Source: Coleophoma eucalyptorum (lineage: Eukaryota; Ascomycota; Leotiomycetes; Helotiales; Dermateaceae). From it: a stretch of DNA of 64,000 nucleotides. The position numbers and the translations under genes are program-made. How positions within the stretch are numbered: the stretch's first letter is position 1; every line of letters starts with the position of its first letter. Positions 11,280 through 22,674 of the stretch are shown in pieces. Location: contig JALRME010000066.1 of assembly GCA_026120035.1 (NCBI GenBank), forward strand, positions 4,500 through 68,499, read 5' to 3'. The notes below the pieces were generated by a model that saw only the letters and a program-made list of their open reading frames with translations, was not told the DNA's origin and ran no database searches.

Positions 11280-11960
11280 GCTTTCTCGCTACAGAAAAAA
11301 GACCCTGTTTTGCTCTCTAAAACCGTAGCTTAGACTGGTAATACTCATGTGAATAGGGAAGTTAGTCCTAAATTCAAGTAGCTAGGCACTATACAGACGT
11401 TCAAGTAGGATGATTATTATTCTACCTATATTAAGATACCTCTACGTGATTGTAGCATCCAATACAAGTACGAAACGCTCGTGAAGGACGGTCTATACCC
11501 ATTTTGTCTTAGAGACAAGAACCTAAGATCAGCCAACTGATACTAGTAATTCAAGGAGACTAGTTCCTTTAATCGTCACGTAGACGCTTATTATAAGCTA
11601 GACCCAAATAGTATAATTTCCTATTGCCCTTACCCTCTCTATGGTCTTAGATCCTCCTAGACTATATTTGAGCTTAAAGTATACTTGTTCGACGTACATA
11701 AGGTTCCTAATAAAGGTTATAGTAAGAATCATAGGTTCACAAATTCTAGAAAAAAGACGCAAAAGCAGATAGCAATAAAAAGCGTCGAGAAATATAACGA
11801 CTTAGAGTACAAAAGCAACTAAAGTTAAGGAAGACGATTAGGAGTCGTTCTTTGAGTCAGATATTAAGAGCATAGACTTTAAATTAGGTATAGTCTCTTG
11901 TGGTAAACGAAAACGAGCATATAATTATGAGGAGACGATAGAGTAACTTAGAGGTGGGTT
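11280..11960 (+). mobile_element. Degraded DUF3435/FluG-like remnant (tyrosine-recombinase family of Starship elements)
   Basis: Around 11461-11690 the plus strand reads, between stops, KDGLYPFCL, QFKETSSFNRHV and SIISYCPYPL. This resembles the Cys/His segment near the C-terminus of fungal DUF3435 (FluG-type) proteins, with a CPFCL-like start, a basic helix with His, and a CPHP-like pair. It continues, shifted in frame, into a lysine-rich tail (HKVPNKGYSKNHRF). Stops are TAA/TAG at expected glutamines, as in RIP. DUF3435 proteins include the 'captain' recombinases of Starship transposons. I did not find the recombinase catalytic residues, so this is at best a 3' fragment; a plain C2H2 protein is the alternative. 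Confidence 0.35.
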
Positions 11961-12678
11961 CATAGAGTTAAGGTAGAAAGTAGGATCAGCTAGTAAGGGA
12001 GTGGATTAGGAGATAAAAGAATCATAGGACGAGGCTAGCACAGACGATTGAACCGCCAGGGCTATGGATGGCACGTATTATACTAAAGCGTAGAATACAG
12101 AGAACTAACATCTGTCCCTATGTGCCAAGACGCACCATATCACGATACAGATTTATAGTTTTAGAATCACAAATTTTTCCTTAGTAAGTTTATAAAGTCG
12201 TTATTGATATACTAACTTAATTTCTTTAACTATTTTTCCGTAAGGAGACCACTTAGCAACAAGAAAAGGAGTGCGGTTGATTATACTATCGATCGTTTCG
12301 ATCACGCCACTAAACGCCGCTTCTTTAGTTCCCCCTGTTTAATCGCGACTGTTGAAATCTTTTCAAAATTTGGAGCACTTGAGGGAAGGTCCTATCACGA
12401 TATAATGTAGCTTCAAATTTAAAAGGCACTCAGGCAGTCCGGGGTGATGAGAGGGTCCGCATCTTTCAGTGCTTAGATATACATTTTCTACAGTGGGTAG
12501 TCGCTATCTATTTGGGATTTCTCCGCTGTAAAATTTTTCGATAACCTCATGATACCTGGTGCTGCCCTCTTAGTATTTATACTCGTAAAATTCCTTACAC
12601 TGCGAAACAAGCACTCCCTCAAGCCAATCAACAAGCTCTCTACTTTAGCCGACCTCTAATCGATTAAGCCTTTGACAT
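11961..12678. other. AT-rich, RIP-like stretch without a gene
   Basis: Dense TAA/TAG in all frames; no recognisable domain. Possibly the rest of the same degraded element. Confidence 0.45.
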
Positions 12679-13911
12679 ATGAACAAAATGCTTGCCCATC
12701 TGTTCAACTTAGTATTGCTGAGTGTTCCCGCGGCTCTAGCATTTAAAAATGGGTGACTCCAAACCAGAAATGCTTCAGATTGCATCTCCAATTTCAATTT
12801 GAATCCTCAAGGATTTTATGACTATTTAGATCCGCAGAACTTCACTGTAGCTACCGTCATTAAGTCCCCCTAGTATGTTTCCAACTCATTAGGTATATCA
12901 ATTTGGCATGAGAACATGCTGACATAATACAAAGTGATGGTCCCATCCCCGTGGTTACTTTCAGCCACCCTCAGTCACTCCCCTAGGGTTAGCTGGAATA
13001 TTTCCATAACAACACGAAGAGCAGTCTCGTTCATCCACGAAGCTGCTGCTGATGGAGTTGGTCTCCTGGTCTTCCCGAAAGTTTGGTTTCCAGGGTACGT
13101 AATTTTGTCCATGTCCTCTCTGCTGACTCCAGTGATGAACGTCTTATTCTTAGGTACCCATTCACCATGATAGCAGATCCATCACTCACTCATAGTTATA
13201 TCGACAACTCTCTTATTGAGAATGATGAAAACTGGAATGCGCTCGTTTGTGCGATCAAGGAGGCTAGAATCCACGTTGCTATCGGCGCCTCTGAGCGCAT
13301 AGGCGATCTACTCCACATATCACAAGTCTTCTGGTCTCCGGAAGTTGAAAAGTTGATCTACCGTCAAAAGCTGCGCGCCTCGGATTACGAACGTAATCTT
13401 TGTAGCGATGGTACTCGGGACGGCTTCAAGGTAGTGACTACTCCTTACGGGCGAATCGGTTTGCTTGAATGTTAGGAGCAAGATTAGCAACATTACAGCC
13501 CACCTATCTCGACATTATACTAACTTCCATATTAGGCACCTGCACGCACAAATGTTTTTTGCAATACAGGCACAGCTTGAAGATATCCATATCGCCATAT
13601 ATCCTGGCATCGATAACCCATACATACCGGAAGATCCCGCAACAATCACTCATCCCTTTTCCTCCATCAATGTCGGTATGGTAGGCGTACATCTATATAG
13701 CGCCACCGCCAAGGTATGGAGTATTATGGCTGGAATGAACGGTAGGATCATAATGAACCCTATTGGTGTCATTCAGAGCTTGATGCCGCCTCCTGTGAAA
13801 GAGACCTGGGACAGCCCGGCTTATAACGCATATAGTCTTAATACGACTACTTTCCGTTGTGGTAGGACTTATGAGGTAACTGATATTTCATGGATTGTTA
13901 AACTTTGGTAG
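12679..13911 (+). pseudogene. Broken nitrilase (carbon-nitrogen hydrolase) gene
   Basis: The nitrilase fold is clear: AVSFIHEAAADG, LLVFPKVWFPGYP, IYRQKLRASDYERNL, GRIGLLEC and, after a second junction, EHLHAQM and MNGRIIMNPIG. Intron 1 is 13095-13153. A second intron would be 13478-13535 with a GC donor (GCAAGA), an AG end and a CTAAC branch site. Two lesions hit the active site: the first catalytic Glu of the FPE motif is Lys (AAA near 13078), and the codon after the nucleophile Cys (TGT at 13470) is TAG where family members have Trp. Upstream, 12679-12756 could encode a signal-like peptide but is separated by stops. Nitrilases convert nitriles or cyanide to acids or amides; this copy should be inactive. 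Confidence 0.75.
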
Positions 13912-14549
13912 ACTAATTAGCCATGTGTAGGTCAACAGCCAGTTCGGTTATAGCTCTTTGTCGAAATGCTTTAGTTATATCCATCTTATATCTCCAAAGA
14001 TAGAGGCACATGGATTGATCAGAAGAATGTGAGGTTAGGGAACTGATGGATTTGGCTGTAAGAAATATTTCTTACTTTAAGGCCCCGACACTGCCGAGAC
14101 TACTCTTTAAAAGTTTTTGCCATGCACCAAACCTGTAGGGAATATATAGCAAGCACTTTCAAATATCTATAAGCGATACTAGTATAATGCAAATTCATGA
14201 GTTTAATGGAATTAATCTCAAAAAAGGATAAATTTGTTGTTGCTTAGAACTGTAGCTAAAACCATAACTGAAAGTGAGGATTTATTGCTTGCGCAACCCA
14301 TGTTCTAACAGGTACTCCGGATTATCTATCCTCCAGCGCCCGATGATAAAGAGTGTTCCACCAATAATAATGAGCCGACCCTAAAAAGTGTGATTGGATA
14401 GGGCGCCTTTCTCGAAAAATCCTGCACGGGTATCTATAAAGAGTGACGTATAGATAAGATAGCAAAGAAAACATAAACGAAGCTGTTGAGTAAAAAGAGA
14501 AAAACGAATGTATCCCACAGAGAGAAGCTATCGCTCTAGTGCTGGCCCG
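13912..14549. other. No gene recognised
   Basis: Spacer between the 3' ends of the nitrilase relic and the minus-strand retropepsin-like gene; no feature seen. Confidence 0.5.
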
Positions 14550-15902
14550 TCAAACTACCTTTCCAGTTGATTTTGTCTCCACTGCCGTGGAGTGTGTTGT
14601 GTTGGATTCGACCATAGGTATAGATCCTTTATACCCAAGTGCTTGAAGTTCCGCCTTGAGGGTTTCGACCTTCTCTTTGTCCAAGTTTGCTTCTGCATCG
14701 AAAATTTCTAACTCCTTTTCTGCAATAGCAAGGTCCTTTCCAACATTAATAATATCATTCTGGATTTCGTCCTTCGGCTTTTGGCTCGTTTTTTTAGATT
14801 TTTCTCCTTTCAAATTCCCTATTTTCTCCTTGAGTTGTGCTACTCGACTAGAAATTACTTTTCTTTTAGGGTCTATATATATATTAGCAGCTACAAGCAA
14901 ATGGTTATCGTCGTTCAAACATGAACCATACCTTCCTCTTTCAGTTTGTCACCTACTCGATCCGCAATCAAGTTTGGCACATCCAAGATATTGTCTTTCT
15001 TGATAGATCGAGCACCGATGATCATGTCATAATTGCTGATAGGTGAAACGAGGAACCGCATGTTGCGAAAGACCCTGGTAGATTTCTGGTGGTACCAGGT
15101 CAAATAGATGGCGCCATCGGGGATGAGGATGTGGCCGGTCACACCCCTTCCTCCCTTCTCCTCTTCTTTTGTCAAGTCGACGAAGTTGGACTCTGAGTAT
15201 TCGAGAACAGTCTCCACAAATTCTCGAGACACGACATTGCCCTGTTGATTGCCGGTGTCGATGGTGCATCTAGCAACCTTGGGTAGGTTGTGTTTACTTG
15301 TATCCGTTCGTGACGACAGGACATAGACGGGAAGAACCCATGGTGAATCGTCATCCATCTGCCCCACAATATAGTCAGCAGTATTAACAATATTGAGGCA
15401 CCTAAGCGAGTTGAACATTATGATTGAACCGTATCGCATCTGTAAGTTTTTGAAGCAGTGAGGATATTAGAACCACAAATTACCCACATGGTGGTCCCCG
15501 GCCGGGTCAGGCTTTACAAATTCTTCCTTTATGATGGGTTCTCTTTTTCTCTTGTAGAAGAACAGGCCCAGAAGGTGGTCAATCCAGTTGTGATTCGGTT
15601 GTTCAATTGTCCTGATCTTGTAGGTATCATTCAGACCTTGCACCGTTGGTCCCTGACATGAGGCTACTTCGACATTGTCCTCAACTAGGGTAATTCGAGA
15701 TCTTGAAGACCTCACCGAAGGAGTGACTGAAGTCGATCGTGCACGGGTCGAAGATGTGCTGCTCAGAATATCAGGAATATCCGGGGATAGAAAACCGTTG
15801 CCGTTACGGCCTACCAACTAATGCGTTAGCAAATATAAGATTTGGCAGATAGTGCGTAGTAAAGATTGATTAAATACCGGTCGGGCCTGACTGTGCAGGC
15901 AT
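14550..15902 (-). CDS. Retropepsin-like aspartic protease domain protein with coiled-coil tail, about 398 aa
   Basis: A four-exon model keeps frame: 15902-15878 (MPAQSGPTG), 15810-15488, 15439-14932 and 14890-14550, with introns of 67, 48 and 41 nt. Residues about 9-116 are Ser/Thr/Arg-rich with no known domain. The third exon carries ARCTIDTGNQQGNVVS, a retropepsin DTG active site, and about 70 residues later NYDMIIGARSI, the hydrophobic-hydrophobic-Gly element of single-domain aspartic proteases. The last exon is highly charged (VAQLKEKIGNLKGEKSKK) and probably a coiled coil. There is no reverse transcriptase, integrase or Gag nearby, so it looks like a domesticated or host gene of the kind common in ascomycetes. 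If the 41-nt intron is not removed the protein ends at 14915 without the coiled coil. Substrate unknown. Confidence 0.65.
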
Positions 15903-17846
15903 ATTGATCACTTTGTTTCAGCTCTGGGGTAAAGAATAAATTTTTTAGCGCTTGTGTGGGTATGAAAATTGCCACGATGGCAATTGTGACAGCGATTTGA
16001 TGAAAATTTGATGGCCTGGCATAGGCGCGCTCTTATACGTGGGCTCGAAGCACCTATAACCAAGCAAAAACAAAAGAAAACACCGAGGGTCGAGGTAAAA
16101 GGTCAGAAAACAACTCCTTACCGCCTCTTGAACTCAGCCTCACCAAGCGCGATGTCTTACCTTGTAAAGGTTGTGGCAGGCCTTCAAATTTCCCGAGTCC
16201 AACTTCAGACGTTGGCACCTACCTGTCCAGCCATTTTTCAGGCAAATCGGTGCGGCAAACAGTAAGGCAACATCCTTTCGACACCATCTCATTTCGTTAT
16301 GGCAAGGGCTTGTAGGTTACACACGGATTCAGTTGTTCAGCTCCAGCATTGGTATGTGCGGATTTCTACTGGGAAAGTGGCGATGCCCAACCATATCCCA
16401 GTCCGTTGTCACAATCGCGACCGATAGAGGGCCACCAATATAGCGCTCGGGCGCCATGTCGAAGACTCTAGCAGATGGCGTTGCTCTTGTTTGTGTTGGA
16501 GAGGCTCTTAACCCCTAACCCGGAGTTCTGGTGAGTTTTGTAGCCACGAGGCTACTAGGACACCTTAACTAGAGAGAGTGGCGGCGAAATCAAAATCAAA
16601 TCATCGTAAATCTTGGGAGTTCTCATGTCGACACAGATTTGTAGGCGATTTGCACAAATCTGAAACGAGTTTCAAGCGCAACTGTTTAAATGGCAGCAAT
16701 CGTTCATATAGCAGCTTGAAAACAGCTCAGCAGAAGGCAACCGACCAGCCTGCAAGTTTTCACGAGGCATTTTGGACTGCATGGAGAGATAAGGCTGTGG
16801 GCGCATCCTCTCCTCTCCCTTCGCTGACATGCAAGGCAGCTGCTGCACAAGTTGCCTCACCGAGCTGCATGATGATTACTTTATCAGCACCACGGTGCAA
16901 ATGCCAATGACCATTCCTCGTATATGATTCCGTGGCGCTGCTCTGCATGGCTTGCATGGTACTCTTATGGCTGTCTTTTAGGCTCATTCAACCTGACAGG
17001 AAAAGTGTTTTCATATGGTGCCAGCGCATAAGTACATAAGAAGTCGTGGGATTCGTCCTCTTTCCCCTAGGAAGTAGTCGTCCTCTACATGAATGATAAC
17101 TGTTTAGATCGATTGGCAAAACGGTGGGCTTGGTAGCTGATTTCTGCCTGCGTTGAAGAACACAGCCTCATATCATGGAACGCCCAACCCATCGCCAAAT
17201 ACTTCCACCAGCCTTGCGTGGAGCACATCTCCGGGGGGAGAGGGGGTTATCATGCTGGGAAATAAAAAGTAGTGATAGGGTTTTCGTCCACCCCATCCAA
17301 CATTGTTAGAGATATTCTGTCTATAATGCCAGAACCAACCTCATGTTTTTGGAGTGAAAAGTGAGAATGATTTACTTGTCTACCAGACTAAATATTGCAC
17401 TGAATGAGTTTGTTTTTGTTTCCTAAGCATGAAAATCGCTGTTCGGGCTGTGCATAACCGCCCGAATACTTATCGCATTCTTTGGCCATTCTGCCGGCCC
17501 TTGCCCAATTCAGGCAGTGCACTTCCATGCAACAGTCAACTATCACATATGGATCATGACTATCATGAGTTCAGATCAGCATTTTGAACAGGCTTCTTGT
17601 AAGAATGAGGCTGCACTCTTCTCCGATAATGCCGCTGGTATGCAGCCCAAGCACGTTCTTATTTACACTTCCTGCTAAAAAGCAGCTCCGTCCTACAAAA
17701 ACAATCAATACGGCTGCACATTGACAGCCTTTATTTGCAAGGCACAACATTTACGCGTTTTAATAACTATCTGCTTGATTAAAACTATTTATTTCCTTTT
17801 TCAAGCTTCGCACCTTTCCAATCCTTACTCTCGTCAAACCCAAGAA
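15903..17846. other. 1.9-kb stretch without a recognised gene
   Basis: Several frames of 60-110 codons exist on both strands around 16000-17000, but none shows a conserved motif, a good start context or splice continuity. The right part is probably the upstream region of the DUF6594 gene. Confidence 0.45.
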
Positions 17847-19303
17847 ATGACTCGATCAGCACGCAGTTCACGAAGTGCGGAGCCTCAAACCCCGAACTCA
17901 ACATTAGCCTCAACTTCCACCGCAACTGCGCTTAATACGCCCACCACGAGATTCCACTGCGACTATTGTAAAGACTTTACTAAGACACTATGGGATGGCC
18001 AGCCCGATCCCGACCAATATCCAGGGGTGCCTGTGCGTGGCTGGCCCGAAATAGCCAGACTAATTGCAAAGAATCCTGGTTTTGAAGCTTTCCCAGCCTT
18101 CCGAGACCTCAGCATAAAAAGTCTGCTCTATTATCAAGCTGAACTCGATGAGCTGAGAGCGGATCTTCATAAACAAGAGTGGGACGACCACCGTATTGCC
18201 TCATTTTCTCGATCAGAGGAATGTGCTGAAAGAGTAGATGTGGTTATGACGGTTTGTGGTCAAGACGATGACGATAACGAGGAACAGCGGGCCGCTGCGC
18301 AAAGGCAAAAGGATTTGATGAAAAGGATACGAGTCGTCTTAAAAGAATACAGTATGCTATAAACTCTCTCCGCCACCCCCCCCTCCCCCCCTCGTCCCCC
18401 ACTTACCACACTGCCATTAACAGAGGGTTTCTAATCTGAATGCTTTCCATAGATGATGCTCTTCTCCAGTATTCACAGATAACGGCCTTTCCAGAGGCTG
18501 ACTCTTTTAATCTCAAAACGCTTAAAAAGTGGCTGTGCAGATCTGGACATGACAAACTTCCTATACTAGGCCCTGGCTCAAAATGTTGGGGTGATTGTAT
18601 TCCACAGAAGGACGAGTCCACTAAGGAGAACGTTTCTGTCCCACGGCAATTTGTACACATCTTATGTAATTTATTCTGGCCTAAGAAGCTTGAAAAGAAC
18701 GACTTGGACCTTATCGTCCCACGGAAGAGTGATAAAGCTGATGGTCTTACCCTCTGGATAGCTAATGACCTCATCCCGTTCTGGGACAATTTAAAGAAAA
18801 CTTGGTACGACTTCCGTAACCCTAACAGCGAGTCTCTTCCAAGGATAGAGCGACCAGCAGAAATCGAAGAGAAGCGGACCCCAGAAAGCGACAAAGCGGC
18901 CACCAATAAAACTCAACCGACTCTTAACACTTACAGGGAGAGCCGCATGCTCCGCTTCACATCCTTTGTGGCAACCATTGTAGCTTGTCTTCTGCCTACT
19001 GTCGCTATTGCGGCACTTTCCCAGGTGCATACGACAAGCCAACTACTTGGATTGATTGCTGCCTTTACCACAATCTTCGCAACGGGACTAATGTTTCTTT
19101 CCGGTGGAACTACGTCAAGGGTCGAAATATTCACAGCTACTGCTGCGTAAGTGTTCCCCTGTAGACTGGGGATTTACGATACCAAATACGTACTAATACA
19201 ACCCGATAGTTTCTCAGCCGTCTTGGTCGTCTTCGTCCAGAATCAGAATTTGCCAGTTGGCACATCAAATATTTATTCAAGCAAAAACGGAACAATTGCG
19301 TGA
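17847..19303 (+). CDS. DUF6594 family membrane protein, 430 aa
   Basis: Exons 17847-18351, 18453-19146 and 19210-19303 join in frame (phases 1 and 2). I chose MTRSARSS as start because the in-frame Met at 17721 would add an unrelated hydrophobic stretch. A Ser/Thr-rich N-terminus is followed by the family block GWPEIARLIAKNPGFEAF, then FRDLSIKSLLYYQAELDELR, and a WL segment (LKTLKKWLCRSG). Three C-terminal membrane helices lie at about 335-357, 366-386 and 393-415, the last being VEIFTATAAFSAVLVVFV. This matches fungal DUF6594 proteins, whose function is unknown. Intron 1 contains a C-rich tract (18370-18393). A second member lies at 26966-28105. Confidence 0.82.
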
Positions 19304-20070
19304 TTTGTAGCTCTGTTCTAACACGACAATGATTTCCCCTCTGGTTATTCAGACTAGATACGCTTATGAATTATGGTTTACTTGGGCTATCAATACCAGC
19401 GGCCTTCAGGTGTTTATATACACTATACAACATAAGTTCGTAAATAAGACAAGTTTGAAACAAATGAAAACAGCAAAAGTACTTGTATTCTAGTCAGTTC
19501 GAGAGATTAACCACGTTCTCGGCTTGGTTTGTACTCTTGCTCACTAACCCTGGAAATGGCCATACTTCCTGAGCCGAGTTTATAAACTGTCTTTATCTTA
19601 AATGCCAATCAAATTAAAAAATCCATAAGTAGACGACGCCCAGATAACTCTCATATTTATGAGGTCAACTGTAGGGGGATTTGAGGCGGGCTTTCTCCTC
19701 AACGGCGATCACAGATAGCAAAGAGTTATATCAAGTATTTCAAATGAGAGTCTAGTTGATGTTCCAAGTGCGAAAGTAATATGACAGCACTTAGCTGTTC
19801 CAACAAATCACAATCACTAAACAGACCTTTGATTCTGGTTCAGCGTGATCTCATGATTGAAGCAGCCGAAAGAAGGTTGTCGAATAATTTATATGTCTAT
19901 AATAGAACCCTCTCTCCTGATATTTTCTGATAGAAGAGAGGGGAAATAAATATTGATAACTGAAATAGAGTACAGTGACTAGAACACACAATTTGGAACT
20001 GTGGTGATGCTAATTTATGTCCAAGGGCGAAAAGCCTTGACTAACATTAAAGATATAACCCACGCCGCAA
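19304..20070. other. No gene recognised
   Basis: AT-rich spacer between the DUF6594 gene and the carbonic anhydrase relic; no signal peptide or first exon for the latter was found here. Confidence 0.5.
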
Positions 20071-20180
20071 GTGCACCAATGGCAACACGTTTTTCGGCAA
20101 CTGCAGAACAGTTTGGCCGGAATTCCTTGGGAAGCCATAAAATATTGCTACCATTCCAGGTCAACCACATCCGGCTCACA

Positions 20181-20838
20181 CTGCAAGATTTACATTCCTA
20201 ACAATCAAGGCCTGGAATTCGAGAACCTGGGATATACTGTTGAGGTTGTTGCCAAGGGTGGTTCTTTGGCGTTCAATGGAAAGTCATACACCTTGGCACA
20301 ATTCCACTTCCACAATCCAAGCGAGCACCGCATCGATGGATCAAGTGCCGCTGCCGAAGTTCATTTTGTCTTTCAATCTGGGAGTATGCTTTCCCACTTC
20401 CACTGAAGGCTCGTAGCAAGTTTACTAATGGTTCAACTAGGCTCCATTGCAGTTGTGGGCTTCATGATCAACACCAGGGCTCAAGATCCCCTCCTCGGTG
20501 CCGTTATTTCCAAGGTCGACGAGATTCCTCAAGGAGGCAATACCACCGTAACCGATCCACTTTCGTTCACAGCCTTGACGGCCTCGTTGAATGCCAACAA
20601 AGTCTTCAGGTAAGTCACTTGGAATTTCAAACCTGTGGATTTATACTGACCTTCTGGCAGATACTAGAGCTCTCTTACTACCCCTCCTTGCACCGAGGGC
20701 GTCGAGTTCATCATCAGCAGCAAGGCTCTTACCCTCGATGCCGCAACTCTCTCCAAAGCCAAAGGCGCTTTCGGCCCAAATGCTCGCCCTGTCCAGAGTC
20801 GTTCTGCTAAGTTTGCTATTCGTGAATTCATGGCCTAA
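20181..20838 (+). pseudogene. Alpha-carbonic anhydrase, 5'-truncated and interrupted by a stop
   Basis: Three exon blocks are readable: up to 20383, 20441-20609 and 20661-20838, with clean GT-AG introns between. The zinc site is complete: FHFHNPSEHR gives two His and the gating Glu-His, and AAEVHFVF gives the third His. The substrate-pocket motif SLTTPPC is present in the last exon. Two faults suggest decay. The first 60 or so residues (signal peptide and the usual GP..W and QSPI segments) are missing upstream. In addition, the codon before SSLTTPPC at 20666-20668 is TAG (a single C-to-T change from CAG would explain it). Alpha-type enzymes hydrate CO2, usually outside the cell in fungi; this copy would lose its last 55 residues. 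Confidence 0.72.
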
Positions 20839-22674
20839 GCGATAGTAAAGGAGTCATTTTTAGTATGAATGAGAATTAAATATGGGAGAATTATAGCGAG
20901 TTTCCGCATATCTGCTTGGCATTGAAGTTTTTACGCGAAAGAAAAGGGGCTAGGACCATGTGGCAGGTAAACACATGTATATATATAAATTTTTGGTAGC
21001 TTTCAAATTCATTCTATATAGTCATTCATTACTTTCTATTTATCTCAAGATTTTGTCCCTTGCAACATCTTATGCCATTCTATATGCAATTAATTAAAGT
21101 CGACCAGCGCCAGATGAAAAGTGGATTTCATAAATAGTGAGTTGGGGCCCCACAGGGACTTTTCTGAGGGTCAAGTGTTGCTATGTTTGATGTTTATAAT
21201 GACGATACAAGACAGCCTGTTATTCCCTCCATTGATTATATCTGAACAGACCCTAACTGAAATAGGACCGGCCTGATACGACAATAGGGTCGAACGGAGG
21301 AAGGTCCGATCCCGCATGTCGTCTCTCGCGTCGGCTCGCTAACCTAATTGACTTGTGGGGAAGGCACCTCAATCTGTTCATCCCAACACGAGACAAGAGA
21401 TGAATCATTGCCTAGTTAAGAAACCTTATCGAGTACCGAGGAGGTAGGCTTTCTGCTTTCCAAGCAGAACTCTAAGCTCTGAGTCTAGACCATCTCAGCC
21501 ACAATCAGTTGACCGAGGTGATGAAGAGCCTTGGTCGCGTTACAGGTCCAGCGTCGATGGATGAGGTACCAATCAAACTCCAGACGCCAAGAAGCGGTAG
21601 GAACCTCTCTGCCTTACAAGTATTAGCGATCCTTCAATCGCGCAACTTATGCCTTTTGGATCCGCGTAGATGGTCGGGTGAACGAGCATCGGGCCCTAAC
21701 GCGGAGACGAGGAAGTCTGTGCTTCACTTGGCCAATCGGCATTTTACCCCAAAGCACCGCTCACTGGTTAAGACCCCGAGTCATCAAAGTGAGACTTCTT
21801 CGACTATGTATGCTCTTGTCGACATAGTGGAGTTGCCACGCCCGAGCCAAGAGCCATCAACGGATTGCGACCAATTAGAGAAGCCGGATATTTTCTTGCC
21901 TACTACCCCATAGGAACCGACAAGCATCCAACGGACTTGTGCACACCATTTTTGCATGATGTGAAAGATGACCCCAAGACTGCCAATGTTCTTATGAAAA
22001 TTTCTTGCCCTGAAAGTACCTGCCAAAAATAGGATTTCTGGGCCGGTATTGGCATATAAAGCCATGGAAACTCTTAATGACCAAGGCTGGCATATTCCGC
22101 ATTAAACCTTAACTTGATATAGGATATATTTATTGATACGTTGCTAGGAGAGGGAGGTGGCATGGCGCGAAAGGCGGGGATAGAGTCGATTTAATGGTTG
22201 AGGCATGATGTAGCCTGAGCTCTTGCTATCGGCTGATAACTTAAGAATTATAAGCTAAGAGGGTGGGGGGGGGGAGGGGCTTTTGTAATCATTAGTTGTA
22301 AGCATAAGTCCAAACAAAACTGGTTGTAGCAAAATCCCAGGTGGCCATAGACAGAGTAGGCGATTTGCAAGACATGGGATGCCCTTTTAATGCTCTACGT
22401 ACCAACCACCTCTATCTTCCTCTAGACCTCAGCCCGCCATTGGAGATCTAGCAAACGATTTTTTACGGCATTTCAGTCTCGTCAATCCACCTAATATGCC
22501 CTTTTCATAATATCCAAACTCGTAGGCACCATATGTTCGTTTCTATTGAAATCTTATTACATTTTGTATTTGCTTCTATTAGACGTTCAATACATTGTCA
22601 ATTACAGACGCCCGTCAGTCAACCATACCTAAAGTCAAACCGGACAATTTACCGGCACTTACGCTTCCAGTTGA
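20839..22674. other. 1.8-kb stretch without a recognised gene
   Basis: About 21300-21900 is GC-richer and has two overlapping open frames (21509-21913, and a shifted one to about 21960-22030) that read like protein but match no family I know. A G-rich tract lies at 22258-22279. Possibly a decayed gene. Confidence 0.4.

Noticed and set aside
15027..15390. Additional minus-strand frames over the retropepsin-like gene
   Set aside because: They are shadows in other frames of the exon that carries the DTG motif.
21509..22030. Two overlapping open frames that read like protein (one includes YPIGTDKHPTDLCTPFLHD)
   Set aside because: No family recognised, no start or splice continuity between the frames, and an equally long frame exists on the other strand.
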